DNA of 64,000 bases from Chaunax sp. Z400 (GCA_037577475.1 CM075197.1:26257150-26321149); one strand, 5' to 3'. Counted from the first letter of the stretch, positions 10,852-24,269 are shown. Made by a program: numbers and translations. The notes: generated by a model from the sequence alone, not told the origin.

Positions 10852-11102
10852 TCATCGCTCCCCGCAGATATGTTTATATGGATGCATTGGGGAGTGATGA
10901 GAAAACTTCTTGGCCCCTCTTAACCGGAGCCTACAGGTGGATGTTAGGGTGGTGGGGGCTGAAGGTGCAGCAGTAATTTGCACATAGAGCAGCGGCAGCA
11001 TCGACAGGCAGAGGGGAGTGATGGGAAATTGTTGCAGCTTGAATAGACCGCCGAATTGGGAGGGAGTGATGATGACGATCGAGGAGAATGAGGCGTGTCA
11101 AA
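10852..11102. repeat. Dispersed element, copy 1 (pair with 12842-13070)
   Basis: The block runs from CGCTCCCCGCAGATA through GCATTGGGGAGTGATGAG, GGTGCAGCAGTAATTTGCAC, GGCAGAGGGGAGTGATGGGA and AATTGTTGCAG to CGAGGAGAATGAGGC. It aligns in order and on the same strand with 12842-13070. It is GC-richer than its surroundings. No coding frame is shared between the copies. The class is unknown and it may be a non-autonomous transposon. Confidence 0.75.
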
Positions 11103-11124
11103 TGCATGTGTGTGTTTGCAGCAG

Positions 11125-11360
11125 TGCTGCTCCTGTTTCCTGTTTTATTTTGGTGTCTGTTTTGTCCCATTGGTTCCTCTGTCTCTGTTTCAGTCTGTTT
11201 TCAGTTCAGATCATTCTCTCCCTGTGTGTCCATGTATTTCCTGTCTGTATTAGTTTATTGTTGTGTCTTTCTTGTGTCCTCCCCTTTAAGTGTCTGATTA
11301 TTCCCACCTGGCCCTGATCGTCTGCTCCTCCCTGTCCCACCTGTTTGTCATCAGTTTACT
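11125..11360. repeat. Dispersed repeat, short copy of the 4790-5505 family
   Basis: It shares with the long copy a T-rich start containing TTCCTGTTTTATTTTGG, then GTGTCTGATTAT and CTCCTCCCTGTCCCACCTGT followed by TTGTCATC. The 19-bp tandem and the AATAAA-type end are missing. A frame at 11018-11317 is a by-product of this T- and C-rich sequence. Confidence 0.6.
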
Positions 11361-12841
11361 GATGAACTTGAGAAGAATTTTTGCCTGTTAACTGAACTTT
11401 TTGCTCGTAAGTCACTGAACCGCACCTTGTCTGTAACTCATGTCTGCATGTGGGTTTTCTGCTCTAACGGCCCTGAAATGTAACAGTAATGAGTATAAAA
11501 CTAATATTTTTGTTGGTTCCTGAGATCCCGAAGTGGAGTTTCTTCCCCCCCCCCCAATCATTGTTAGCTGGGGTTTGTATTGAGCTCTGGTTGCATCCTT
11601 GGTGGACGTCTGAGAGCTTTTTCCAGTTATGTATTTAGTTATTATAGATTTCACATATCTTGTTCATGCTGATATAACTTTATAAAAACTTTCAATTTTG
11701 TTAGAAAGTGAAAATGTTTAAAACAATAAGAGTAATTTAAGTTTGAAAAACACCACTGATGACCCCTGCTCTAATAGCTCAGCATGTACACAGCATGGCT
11801 GGACGTCCCACACAGAAGAAGAAGAAGAAATCCTGTTTCTGAGATTTAATCTATTGATCCAAACAATGACAAATGTAACATATGTAAAAAAAATAATTTC
11901 TTCTTTCATCTGGAGGGAGATGTTTGAGCTGAAATCCCATACTTTAAGTTGTTTTCTTCTTCAGCTCTGTAAATATTTGTTCTTTGATGACCAGAGGCGA
12001 TAAAAAAATAAACAGTTTCATTTCATTTGGTTAAAGTCTCCGGTTTCCTCCCTGCAGAGCCCCACAGGCTGAATATGATCGATCTGCCTCATCTGCCTCG
12101 CAATCCGAATCAAATCGTAGAGCATTAATATCGCTGCACTCCATGTTGTTGTTGTTGTTGTTGTTGTTGGCCCTGAAGGGAAGTTTCACACGTTCACTAA
12201 ACACCGAGGAGAAAAATGATCTGTCGTTTCTTCATCTCTCTGCTGATCTGCTTTAACCAAGCTGTTTGCCGCTGTTGACGAAATCCGGCTCCGGCTGCTC
12301 CAGTAGGGTAAAAACAGTCGGTAGGGATGGACCTGTGTAATCTCTGGAGACACTAGTATAATCTGTGATGCCCCAACTACAATTATTTTACCATGAGTTA
12401 TTCCCACTGTTGGGGGGACACCTGGGAGACCAGATCAGAGACATCATCTCCCTCCTGTAGGCCTACTTTTTTTGCCCCAATTGAAAGTAGCATATCCTCT
12501 GTTCAATCCGTTGGGCTGTTGTTGTTGTAATGGTGCTTTTCCCAGAGATGATGGGTTTTTAAACTCTGTTTTTTTTCAATTTTAATTTTTTTTTTTTTTT
12601 ACAGATACTGCAGTCTGGCTTTGTTGACCAGAATAGGTGTTTTATTTTGACAATCCTCATCTTCTGAATGAGATTTGATAGTTTTTTGAAAGTGCATACC
12701 AACATGCTGCCTACTAACCCAACAACTGAGTATTTTATTACCAGCAGTTCAGTCAGACAAAACTCACCAGTTTGAAATGTTTATCATCACAGCAGCAGAA
12801 CATGCAATAGTTTGAGTTTGACGTCTATAAGGCAGACCCTT
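11361..12841. other. Intergenic, no gene; simple repeats
   Basis: No exon was seen. It holds a C10 run (11547-11556), a (GAA)n patch (11815-11828), a (GTT)n run and a long T-run (12586-12600). GTTTGAAAAACACCACTGAT at 11739-11758 may be the reverse of a hAT-type terminus but is too short to call. Confidence 0.45.
12145..12169. repeat. (GTT)8 microsatellite
   Basis: This is an uninterrupted GTT run of 25 bp. Confidence 0.95.
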
Positions 12842-13070
12842 AATCACTCCCCGCAGATAGCTTTACATAGAGGCATTGGGGAGTGACGAGCTAACTTCAT
12901 GTACTGCCTAACAGGTTGATGTTGGGGTGGTGGTGGGGCTGAAAGTGCAGCAGCAATACGTATGCAGGGCAGCAGCAGCAGCATTAACAGGCAGAGGGGG
13001 AGATGGGAAATTGTTGCAGAATAAATAGTCTGTGTGTGTTGCATGACGATGAGGAGAATGAGGCCTATCA
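12842..13070. repeat. Dispersed element, copy 2 (pair with 10852-11102)
   Basis: It begins AATCACTCCCCGCAGATAG and carries the 9-bp inverted arms TCACTCCCC/GGGGAGTGA at 12844-12852 and 12878-12886. It then follows copy 1 through GTGCAGCAGCAATACG, GGCAGAGGGGGAGATGGGAA and GAGGAGAATGAGGCC. A third possible fragment with the same inverted arms lies at 18882-18911. Confidence 0.75.
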
Positions 13071-15531
13071 TGTGAGTATTAAGTGTACGCAGCACTTCCT
13101 GTGAACTAGCTTGTAGTCGTACCTTTATCAACAATATTACTCTGTACATAAATAATTACACAGCTTCCCTCTGGCAGCAGCGTTGGGCCAAACTTTACTT
13201 ATTCTGCCCGCCAAGCGGTCAGATTACAGGTCTTTTCTGTATTTCCAGCAGCTTCCTGGTTCATAATAAGCATCTCATCTTCAGTGTGGTCAGTTCCCCC
13301 GGTGGTTGTAATAGCTGTGTGTAAACACTATAATGCCATGTAGTTTGCTGTATTGGGCCCTTGATTAAAATTACTAACTGGTCTCCTGCAGAGCACTTTT
13401 ATAAGAACGAGCGAACAACTTCCACAGGAATCCACATAGAGAAAGACAAGAGTAGTAAATCAGCAGTGCTACAAATCTCTTCTGCCCGCCTCTCACAATC
13501 AGCAGCTCGGCAAACATCGAGTATCACCTGTCCGCTGTAATCACAGGCTGTCTGGAAGCACAGGAGGCCTGGATGTGCACTGGAGGCTGAATATGACAGA
13601 CGGACAGTTCAAACAGAAGAGTTCTAACATCCACCCAGAGAAGTTTGGTTTGGGGTGAAGATACGTGTGGACAGCTTGGACTGAATTTTTATTATGGCTG
13701 CAACATCCATCAATTATTTTAGATGCAAACCAAATGCAGACACACAGCTCTGTGGGTTTGGAACATAGAGGACAACAGAGGTGACCATTCTTTAGGTTTG
13801 GTAGTGATTCCTCCATCTCTTCATAAGAGCTGCACTTGCAGCTATCCTACCAGCAGAGGGCACCAGGCTCCTGTGGAGGTGAGCTCCATTACAGCTTTTT
13901 ATAGAAAACAAAGGTGAGCCACAGGGAAATTAAAGTACAGTCTTACTTTATCCAAATAAAGATAATGTAAACCACAGGCAGCATGCTGTCCTGACAGCAG
14001 CAGTGCTTAACCATTGTTTTCCCATATGGTGCACATGACTTTATGCACCTTTGTTGCGCCGTGTGCTGCGTTTTTCTAGCTTAGATGCAGATTAAAGTAA
14101 AGACAGCAGTTGCACCACAATGGAGGTGCACCATTCTGTTTTGCTGCTGTCTTACTTTTCTGAAGCGGTTGCAGCTTTAAAAATGATGCTCTGCGTGATT
14201 TGGGCCATATATACATCCTCCTTCTGGCTACAACATTGACCCCTACTACAACACAGGGAAGACAACCCCTCACAAAACAACAAATCATACACTTAGAGGT
14301 TTGGCATCAAGAACGGTTCCAATTTGGAAACCAGTGGAATCGTTAAGACGTTTTAATATCAATTCTGCTGATCGGTTACTAAATGAAGTAAAATAAGTTT
14401 CAGTTTCCATGGTGGTGGCATGCAGCTTCCGTCGTTTCCGCCTCACAGGTTGGATGGGTACTTGGAGCTAGGCTCCACCATGGCGCTAAAAAATGTGGCT
14501 TTATTTTGCCCTGAAAAATACAGGATCTGCACAGAGCAACACCTGAGCCAAACTTATCTTGTGCAAAGGAGGAGGCACTACTAACATGACTAAACAACTT
14601 ATGCCTACACGGTGTAAAAATCTTTCACAGCTTTTCTAATCTAAGTGAAAACAAGATTATTTATTCTAAATTTTATTGCCTTATTTTATAAGACATTTCA
14701 TTTTTTGCAGTGCAGAAGGAAAGTGAAAATGACCCTTCAGGGGCTCCGTAGATCCCAGCATGACTTAAGGTGTTCTGCTTTACAATCACGACAACTGAAA
14801 CATACATTTAGCTTTTGTACTCTCCTTCTTCTTCTACTGTCGCCTCATCTGCAGACACAAAAGGAGCGAAGTGCTGGAATCTCTGGTGGAATCAAACATG
14901 ACGGAAGAAGAAGCCGGGCTCTGCTGCACCTCGTTGTAAGAAGTCTGTTTGAAGCCATTGCCGACATCCAGCTCGGGAAAATCATCTCCCATCCTCAGTA
15001 TCTTCCTCTGCTGTCCTAATTTGTGCTGCGGCCATGTTGCTTGTTTTCTCTCTATATAATAGACCATGCAGAGAAATAATGGCCACACTGCAGTATAGCT
15101 GCGTTCTCTCTCTTCTCATCCTCCACTCATTATTCTTCCTGCGGTGTGTGCAGCGAGGCCAGCTCTCTCCTCACTGCTGGTCAGATGGCTGCTCTTTCCT
15201 CCTCATCATGGGAGTTGGGGATGGAGGGCGAATCTCCAGGGGAAACAGAATCTAGACCGAAGCCTTCCTGTGCGCCGGCCTCATAATTAAATTGGCAGAT
15301 TAAATTCTCTTATTGTGGGGCATTTAATGAATATTCACCCGGCTGTGGATCGTCTGGGTGATGTGAGCTTTGCTTTGACCTCGTCGGCTCTCCCTCTGCT
15401 CATCAGCTCAGCACACAAACCAAGACCTTTTGACTCAGCCGACCTGAATATCAGCAACTTTAGCTTTAAGGTGTTGATGACTGAGATTTTACATAAGTAT
15501 TAAATATGATTGGATTCAACAAGAATTTCAT
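13071..15531. other. Intergenic, no gene recognised
   Basis: Short frames only. A nested inverted repeat (14094-14158) is listed separately. A 124-aa frame at 14645-15019 has no recognisable domain, and an opposite-strand frame overlaps it. Confidence 0.5.
14094..14158. repeat. Nested inverted repeat (hairpin-capable)
   Basis: The outer arms are AAAGTAAAGACAGCAG (14094-14109) and CTGCTGTCTTACTTT (14144-14158), complementary except for one extra A. Inside are TGCACC (14111-14116) and GGTGCA (14125-14130). The whole could fold as a ~65-nt hairpin. No transcript evidence can be seen. Confidence 0.6.
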
Positions 15532-15650
15532 CTGCTGCACATGCGTGGTCAGAATAAACGATGCGCGACACGTTTTAGAACAAGAAGCGCTTTAGCTTAG
15601 CTTCAGGTGCCCCTTTGAAAACCAGACCAGACATTTTATGTGCACCCCTG
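15532..15650. mobile_element. hAT-like MITE, internally deleted copy of 34213-34833
   Basis: The left end CTGCTGCACATGCGTGGT and GAACAAGAAGCGCTTT match the left end of the 34213 element. The right end, from CTTCAGGTGCCCCTTTG to TTTTATGTGCACCCCTG, matches its right end. About 500 bp of the longer copy is absent between AAGCGCTTT and CTTCAGG. No clean target duplication is seen. Confidence 0.75.
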
Positions 15651-17519
15651 TTCATAATGTTCGGTCTTGGTAGACGTGTGTGTTCCTCTGAGTTATGATT
15701 TTGCCTGACTGTGGATGTGTGACATGGTGGATCCCTGTCGTTTCGATGGTTCTGCCTTCGTTAGGCTGAACCCTTCCACACTGGCAGCTCAGCTGTAAAT
15801 GTGATTTCCATTGTGTGGATATGATTCTGCTGTGTGACAGACAGTGGAGGGCAGGTGGAGCACACAGGAAGGAGGTCCTGCATAATGAGGAGGATCGGCC
15901 TCTCGTTCAAGACGATGTCATCGCTCACGGATTTGAGCTCAGATTTGTTCGTTTTGTCCCGGAGCAGGAGGTGAAACTTCAGCAGGAGGTGAAACTTCAG
16001 CAGGAGGTCTGGGAACAAACCAGTTTAACGGACTCCAGACTGAAAGATGAGCAGATTCAACCAGTGTGAGGCACAAATCTATAAAATATGCATCTCACTG
16101 CAGCACAAAGGTTGTTTTTTTTTCCCAGCACGATTGATCAACTCATTAGTTGTAAGTGAATCAATAACACGTGTTTGATTTTTCATTTGTCACAGTTTTA
16201 CCTTACTTTACACGTCACCAGTCATCATGAAGATCCAGCCACAAAATGCCTCTGATAAAACGAGTCACTGAATTTGTATTGAATTTCTCATAAGCAGAAA
16301 TAACAGACAGACTGAATGGGTAGAAGTGTCCAGAGCTCAACTCATTTTTAGAGGCTTAGTTAAATGTTTCCATGCTCGATCATATTTATCACTGCAGCCC
16401 CTGCAGAGCGTCCCGTATTTTCTCTACTTAGGGCGTCACAAATCCTCATTTAAAGGAATAAGACATCTTATTAACAGGGTTGGGCGGGTCAGGCTGATGA
16501 ACTCTTCTCCACCTGTATGCTTTCTGATGTCGTTGCCTCAGCCAATGACAGTTGGAGCAGGTTATGTCATCATTGTTTTTGGTTTGTCTGTAAGTTATAA
16601 AATGGGTATTTAATAAAATTCGGAGTAAGGTTGGATCTTTGGTTAAGGAAGAGATGAGTTCATTAAATCACTTTTTCACTTTCTTACACATAGAGATCAA
16701 GAATCAGTGACAAACTAATATATATTCATATTTCTCTAGTTAAGAGGTTGACATGAATAATCCTGTGTTGGTTAGTTATGAGAGCATCACCTCGCTCTTC
16801 TTCTATTTTCTAAATCACACTACTTTTTGTATCTGTTGACTTGTCGTACCAATGATTCTGAAATGATGCGTCTCTTCGCTCACTTCGGTTTTCTATCTGG
16901 AATCAAGGTGCAGCTCTTCTCTTCTGTGCTGAATTATTCATGGCTAACAGTTGGTTTGTGCAGCCGAACCCGTTGATTCTGGTCCACGTGGCTGCAGAAC
17001 ATTAAAGAACGTAGGAAAATGTAATGCTCCCACATAAATCACACAGCGTTATGAGTGGAAACAGCTCGGGCAAAGTTAAGGAACTGTGGAGAACACTGAG
17101 GAAAATAAATCATTTATCACCTCACTGAACTATGCAGCGGTGAAATAGAGGAGGTTCCTGAGGTTGGGCTTTGTCATCGAGCCAAAGAACAACTCCAGTC
17201 CAACCTGTCCAGACGGAGGCTCAGAGACTCTCTGCTTGGAATAATTATAATAATTCGGATGAAGGTTATGAGTCTGGGATGGGGATGAAGGTATGGGAAG
17301 AAGAGGACCGGTTGTAGTCCATTATTTTACACAACTGAAGGAAAACTGATCACAACACCTCAGTACCAGTTCCTCTAAATGGAACCAATATGCTGTAGTG
17401 GAACTGAATTTGATTAAAGGACCAGTTCACTTTAAATTAGAGGCACAAAATACAATTGGAAACAATCTAAAAAACACAATTTGTGACACAATTTTAAATG
17501 TATTTATTTAAATGGGTTC
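15651..17519. other. Intergenic, no gene recognised
   Basis: The stretch holds an 18-bp direct duplication (15969-16004, unit AGGTGAAACTTCAGCAGG) and otherwise unremarkable AT-rich sequence. Confidence 0.5.
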
Positions 17520-17650
17520 TTTCCTGTACCTTGAGCCACCCTCCTGCAGAGCTTCGTGGAACTCGGTCCTGTAGTTTTTGCATAATCCTGCTGACAAATG
17601 AACCAATCGATGGACACAGATGAAAACTTGACTGCCTTGTGGATGAAATG
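17520..17650. repeat. Dispersed fish repeat relic ('CGGTCCTGTAGTTTTTGC' family)
   Basis: The stretch reads GGAACTCGGTCCTGTAGTTT, then TTGCATAATCCTGCTGACAAA, then GGACACAGATGAAAACTTGA and CCTTGTGGA. This order matches an abundant fish repeat that normally ends in a CCTCCTTGGCGGAGG hairpin. Related hairpins occur at 6550 and 10013. Confidence 0.55.
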
Positions 17651-20600
17651 AAGCTCATAGATGTGATAAAAGTCTGCAGGAGCCCCCAGATAGATGTCAT
17701 TTAAAACCTTTATAAGTTGAAATATGTAGTGTTTGCAGAGATCGGGAGTTTTGGCGGTGAGTCGATAATGACTGAATTTCCTGGAGGTCATCAGTGTGGA
17801 ATTCGCCGACGTCGTGAAGCCGACTTCTTTCAGAACATAATCAGCAGCCTTGTTTACACTCTGAAATCATTTAACATGATTTTACTTCACATTTTCTTTC
17901 TAACCTCTACTTGTTCTGTCCTAAAGGGAAAAAAAAAACAAGTCAGCAGCTTCCTCGCCATCCTCATTTCCCTCGGATATATCTCTGGGATCAGAAGGCG
18001 CTGCAGATTTATGGCTCCCTCGACTTATGGTGACCAATCTGATTCAGCAGATAATTGCTGAGTATGAGTTATTATCAAACGGACAAGCAAGGCGACTTGA
18101 TTTATTACCCAGATTCTCAGGTTAACTTCATCAGGCGAGCTGTCAGAGGAAGACAAGGAGAACAAGGGACTGCAGTCGACTTCTGCTATAACTGTGCAGG
18201 AACATTCAAGTAACTGCTGCCAGGGGAGGTTGTTCAAATCTCAGAGGGAGTGAAGCAATTAATTGTATGGATACATGCCAAACTGGCAGAAGAAAAGAGG
18301 TGAAGTTCCACCATGACAGCATAACAATAACTAAGAGTCTGGTGTTGGTCTAAAGTCTGAGGGAAATAATCGAATAAATGAGTCGAGATTCACTCTTTAG
18401 CGTTGTTTCATTCACTCCTGTTCAATCTATGACATCAGGTCAAATCAGGCATAAAAAACATAAAAACGGGAGGAATGTGTAAAGTTCAATGCAATCAAAG
18501 ATATCTGATATACGTCACACCGGTCAACCCTGAACCAGCACAGTCAGAAGAACCTCAAAACAGCAGCAGCTGTTTATCGTTTGGCTCCACCCCCTGTTCA
18601 ATAACCTGAATTATGGAAGTCAGGTCAGTAAAATAAGAACTATATGGATTAATTTGATTTAATATATTTTTAAAGAATCTAATCTTTCATGTTTTCTGCT
18701 CTGATTTAATGCTGTTGTTCACTCTGATATTTAATCTGCTATTGATGTATTTTGACTTATTTTTATGGTCCGTTTTGGACAAATTATGCAGTCGTTGTCT
18801 ATTGCAGGTCGCATCCCCCAACTATCGACTGTAATATCACTCAAATCCATCCTTGTGCTAAGCTAACTAGCAAGCTGTCTTTCACTCCCCTGTGTGAGGA
18901 TTGGGGAGTGACATGTAATGTCGTGGACAGGTGTGCCTCACACCGTTAGCATAAACTGTATTGCCTTAACTCATAGTCTAATGGTATCTATATAGTTATA
19001 TTATTATAGTAGCCTAATGTGTGGCATTTCTGGCTCAACTTATCTAACTTGGTATTTTAACACAAACTATAACCTAACCAAACTGCAAACATAGGTCACA
19101 TGACTTTAATCCTTTCCTGCACATCCAAACCTCAAAATACAGACATGTTCAGATTGAAATTTTGCAATTTGCATTTTTATAAATCTTTGCTGCTTTTAGA
19201 AGTGTGGGAGTTTCAGCTGTTTTGTACTGAATAAGCTTCACCTACAATATTGCAACCACAAAATGATGTCATATTAGAGAACAAATGACTTAATCTTCCA
19301 GGGTCATTGACATACGCATCAAATTTAATAAAGGTTTAGAATATTATTTATCTACACCGAAGACGAATCACCTCTTCTGTGGCCTTTACAGCCCAACTTG
19401 TCACCAAAGTAGCAATTACTTCAGTTTTTGTAGAATAAATCATTGTAACAGACAAACAGGAATAACTAACCTCACTGATGTTAATTTAATTCAGAATGTT
19501 TTTGCTTTATTCTTTATGCTGAATGCAAAAGCTTGACACAAAGATGCATTTTTATATTTGAAACGCAAAAGGGAACTGATGTTTGTGTGGGTGGAAAATG
19601 ACATCAACGGTCTTTCCAAGGACATCCCAGTCGAACCATAGAGCTCACACTCCTCTGTCCATCACTGCTCCATTTGCCATAAGCCTGACAGAGTGCTCTC
19701 TCACCATTATCCCTCTCCTGCCACTGACGACAGGCTCTTTCCAATGCCACCGACAACGGCCGCAAGACCATCGCTGGAATGTGATTGGCTCTGCCGGCCT
19801 GTCTGGTTGCTATGCAGCTGCGAGGCTATGAAAAAGATGATTTTCATACATCTCAAGAGGATGTAGTGACGCCTGTATGGCAAGAGTGGAAGGTGATTTG
19901 TCATATGTCTCTTAAATTAGAGACAGATGACATGAAAGTTTAATGAATTTTGATGATCGCTGTGAGGAAAAATGGGTCAGCTGCGAATAGTCATAAGATA
20001 CAGCAAAGAATTTAAGATGTTCTGTTAATTTACAGCCATGGAAATGCTGAACTCTAAATGACTAAAGAACGTAAATGTGCTCAGTAATATCAACCCAGAC
20101 AAAGACAAAATGATTCTGAGAAATACAAAGAAATATGAAACCTGTTCAAGATTTTTTTTAAACAAGTTGTTATATTAAATTATCTGAAACGTGTCAAGTT
20201 ATGGGAAAATTTACTTTTACAATGTAATTATATCTAAAATCTTCATCTTACTTTGTGACAAAAGTTCTGAAATATCAAATATCATGCAGTCGTGATCAGA
20301 TGGTGGAGTCCAGATGTTGAGGTTCCATCCTTCCAATCAGAGTCAACCATAAAACCACATGTAGACCTTATAAAATTAAAAATGGACTTTTACTTGGTTG
20401 ATACTTGTTTTAATGTACATTTTGCTGCGTTCTAATTGTTTGACCTTATTAAATGTCGTGTCCAGAGTATCTTCGCCAGTTGGAATCAGTTTACCCTCGC
20501 TGCACTTCACCCCCACCCCACCTTGTAGAATCCATTATACTTGTTGATTATCTACTAATTAGAGAGTAAATGTTGCGTCAGACTCTGAGGCGGTAAATAT

Positions 20601-22974
20601 GGACAGGGCTGCCATGCATGTGGAATTGATTTCCTGCTCTCCATTTCCAAAAGGAGAACAGTGAAGATGAATTATTCACAAAGTCCACAGCTCTCCATGG
20701 CTGCCTGACCTTTAAGAAGGACTTCAGCTGCGCCTGTTAGAACCTAGAACCTTTCACGAGGTGAAACGAGAGAGATGACATCTCCGGCCCGTCTTCGTCT
20801 TCGCTTTGGGAAGTTGTGGCAAAGTAAAATCAGCAGAGACGTCACATGATGGTGATCATCATACAAAAAGAACTGAGTTTATCATTTTGACTACGGATCC
20901 GGTGAAACTTTTCTACGTTCTTCCGACTGAAAAACTCAGGACTGAAGTTGGACCCATTTGAGCTTCCTTACGTTGTTCTATCATCCCATAAAATATGGAT
21001 TTTACTCTTCAGCTGCGCCTCCATTACTTTCCAAAACTGCAGCTTTAGAAAAAGCTAAAATGTTTTTCTCTAGCCTGAACTGCAACATTCAAACCATCAA
21101 TCTGAAAGAGAATAAAACATTTGCTTACAACACACGCTTCCCTTTCCAAGTACAATTCCCAGCCAGCCAGATGGATTCATTTCAACATCTTCCTTTTATG
21201 CATTTTTGAGGAGAGAAAAAAGGATCCAAAGGCCGGCGACACTTTGATCGAGCAGCGGTTTGTTTGTTGTTTGTTTGTTTGTCTGAAGCTTGGCTCTTCT
21301 TTCCTCTCTTTTACTTTGAATTGACAAACCATCTGCTCCCGTGACAGTTCAGAGCAGAGTGTCATCGGCGGCGGCGACGGCGGCTCACATTCCCACAGAT
21401 GCTGCTGTCAGACTGCCAGCCGGAGATCCACACACACACAGGCTGCGTGACGGACGGGACGTCGGCCTCTTCTGGGGACGCCTTTCAGACTCAAGACCTG
21501 CTAACAGGAGACGAAACCCTTGACTTTATCTGCTCACCCTCATCCTGATGGAGTCAGAAGGAGTTTCATCACCGCAAAACAGCATCGCAGAATTCTTTAA
21601 AAAAAAAAAATGAAGGAGGGAAAAACAACCAAAAACTAACAGAAAGACTCTTTAAAAGCTCGTAAGGTGTGATCCAAGTCTGCAGAATGTCTACACCCTT
21701 TGTCCCACATTGAGGTTCTAAACGAGGTCATCAGCTTCATCTGTTGCCAGTTTGATGATGATTTAACGTGACTGAAGTCAGAATCTCCATCCTGTTCCAA
21801 TGTAAACTTATTTCTATACATACTTCTCAGGGTTTCCACAGCCCCTTGTGCTCAGCGAGCCCCACACAGACAGAGACTCACACACTGTAGTGTTAGCCTG
21901 AAGGTGGCTCTGCTGTGTTCTGGGTTAACTCCCAGCATGTTATGGGGAAATCTCCTTTTTTTTCTCCATTATTCAACTGCCATATTTGGCTCATGTATGA
22001 TTGAGCGGGGCTTAATTTTCGATTGGATTTTCTGACAAGGGTTCCTGCTATTTAAAGCACCCGACGTCTGTCAGACTGAGGGGACTGTATGACACGAGGA
22101 CAGCTGCTTAACCACATGGTTTAATGATCTGAACAGCCTCCATAAGAGGAGCTACTGGTGACGGATGCTGAGGCAGGAAGGAGGATCGATCAGACCTTCA
22201 ACACGGGTAAATATTCATGTCAACACGGTGAAACACACTGATGGAGACGACGGAGATCCGAACCGCAGCAGGAGGGAGAATTAGTGTTTGACGACACCGG
22301 GGTTTGATTAAAACCAGAACACACAGGATAATCATTTATTCCATCATTATTACATTTTTTTTAATTCAAGTTAGACTTTTAGATTTATAAGAGCTGATCA
22401 ATAAATTGTTGTTTCTGTTGGAAAACATTTTGACCTTCCTGTAAATTCAGAGAAACAACGTAACTATATGGCTGATTGATTGATAATTGACGATTTTCTT
22501 AAGGAAAGTTCTTTACTCTTCAGTTTCTATTGAAAATTATTCTGCCTTTCAGACACAAAGTGATTTATGATTGAAAAACAAACACACCCAACACTGTTGA
22601 CTGCTACCTTTACAAATGTTGTAACTTCATTACATTCAGTACAACTTAAACAAATCTTCAATGAATTAATCGTCTCTTCCTACATGAATCTGGATACCAA
22701 GCTTGGCTGGATGAAAGTGATGTAAAAGTATCAGGACCAGATTATGAAGAACTAACGACGTCATGACTTAAATCTGCGTAACTTGTTGCACGTCACAGAA
22801 TAAAAAAAAACCAGAGTTTATGATTTTCTTTACCTGCCCAAAGAGGAGATCTGTGGCATCAGGTCGTCCACATAGAGGATGAAGACGGTAAACTGTGGGA
22901 CCTGGTCACGTTCGTCTGTGACATCACAGGTTAGTTAATGATGAAATGTAATGTGTGCCTGTAGATCTGATGGA
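17651..22974. other. Intergenic, no gene recognised
   Basis: No exon or RNA gene was recognised. A possible fragment of the 10.9/12.8-kb element lies at 18882-18911. Short tandem GTTT units occur near 21258-21281 and an A-run at 21599-21610. The frames present are short and overlap on both strands. Confidence 0.5.
18882..18911. repeat. Possible third fragment of the 10852/12842 element
   Basis: TCACTCCCC and GGGGAGTGA are repeated here as inverted arms with a 12-bp spacer. In copy 2 at 12842 the same arms are separated by about 25 bp. The body of the element is not recognisable around it, so the link is tentative. Confidence 0.35.
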
Positions 22975-23310
22975 GTTGGGATCATCAGAAAAAGAAAGAA
23001 AAGTGCTATAATTGGCCAAGAAGTCCCAGCAGGAGCTCCACCCATCGAGTGTGTGTTCACTGTACCGAGGCATCATTGAACGCATCATGACGAGCTGCGT
23101 CACGGTGTGGTTTGGGAGCTGCACTGCCGTCGACCATAAGACCCTCCAGCGCGTCGTAAAGGCAGCTGTAAAGATCATTGGTGCCTCGCTCCCCTCCCTC
23201 CTGGACATTTACCTCACCCGCCTCCCCCATAAAGCAACCAGCATAACCAGACGTTTTAACACAAACACACCAGTCACTTTAAAAAAATTAAAAAAATAAA
23301 ACCTGCACAA
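22975..23310 (+). mobile_element. L2-like LINE, 3' end of the reverse transcriptase ORF (5'-truncated)
   Basis: The frame at 23012-23299 reads CSLYRGIIERIMTSCVTVWF, then GSCTAVDHKTLQRVVKAA and VKIIGASLPSLLDIYLTRL. This is the conserved C-terminal segment after the palm domain in fish L2/CR1-type non-LTR retrotransposons. No catalytic motif is present, because everything upstream is missing, as expected of 5' truncation. A/T-rich sequence follows to about 23400 and may be its 3' tail. The frame stays open for 95 codons, so the copy is not very old. Confidence 0.85.
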
Positions 23311-24269
23311 TTTTTTATTATTACAATGTTTTCAAATGTTTTCCTCAGTTGTTTGTTCCTTTGTTTTTCTATTGTTGTTTATTGTTACAAATAAACCACA
23401 TATTGATCCTCTGTACATATAGAATAGACAATAACACTGACGGGTGAGGCTGGAGGTCTTCGTCTCCCAGGGTCAGTGTAAAATGTACAGACAGGCTTTT
23501 TCTCCCATGAATGTTTTCTGATATTGACGTAAATCTCAGATCGTATAAGTCGTTGTTTGTTTGCGATATAATGTCACATAAAAACGGTATTAAATGATTT
23601 CTTTGTGGCCGTTTGGAGGCAGCCAATAAACCGAGAACACGTGGACACAGCCGGCAGCAGCAGAAGTCCTTTTTAGAAATATTCAGACAGGTTTTCAAAA
23701 ACTTTCATCATCGTCATCATCACTGATTCATTGTTTTCGTGCATGTATAAAAATAAAATGAGGATGAGGAAAAGCGAAGCAATCAGCACCTTTATGGGTG
23801 TAAACAAGGAAATGTTGAGGTGAAGAGCACCAACAACTGAGATCTTATATCCTCTACGCATCATAAAATGTGTCGATATGAGATGAAGAAGAAGAGACGA
23901 GCGGCTCTCGAACGCCTCTGTGATAAACATCGAGGACCATCATCATCGCCGTGAAGCAGAGACTCGGTTCGTCCACACATCTCCGCTGCTTCCCTCTCAT
24001 TTCCTGCTTTTCTCTGGATGTCAGAGACGTGATTTATTTATGATTTTCTGGTTAAGGATGGAAAAAGAAAATGGGAACAGAGTGAAGTCGTCTGTATGCA
24101 GACAGTCTGAAAGACGATGTGTTCATGTACCCTTTATGTTTCACTCTATATTTCTGATAGTTACCAACAGTAACACTGAGGTTTGTGTAAATATAAATAC
24201 ACAATATACATTAAACCTGAGGATTAAAGATTAAAAAAGGAGGCGATAAAGCGTTAAACTGATGGTTTC
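23311..24269. other. Intergenic, no gene recognised
   Basis: Minus-strand frames of 109 and 85 aa are present but have no domain resemblance. The first ~90 bp may be LINE 3' tail. Confidence 0.45.
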
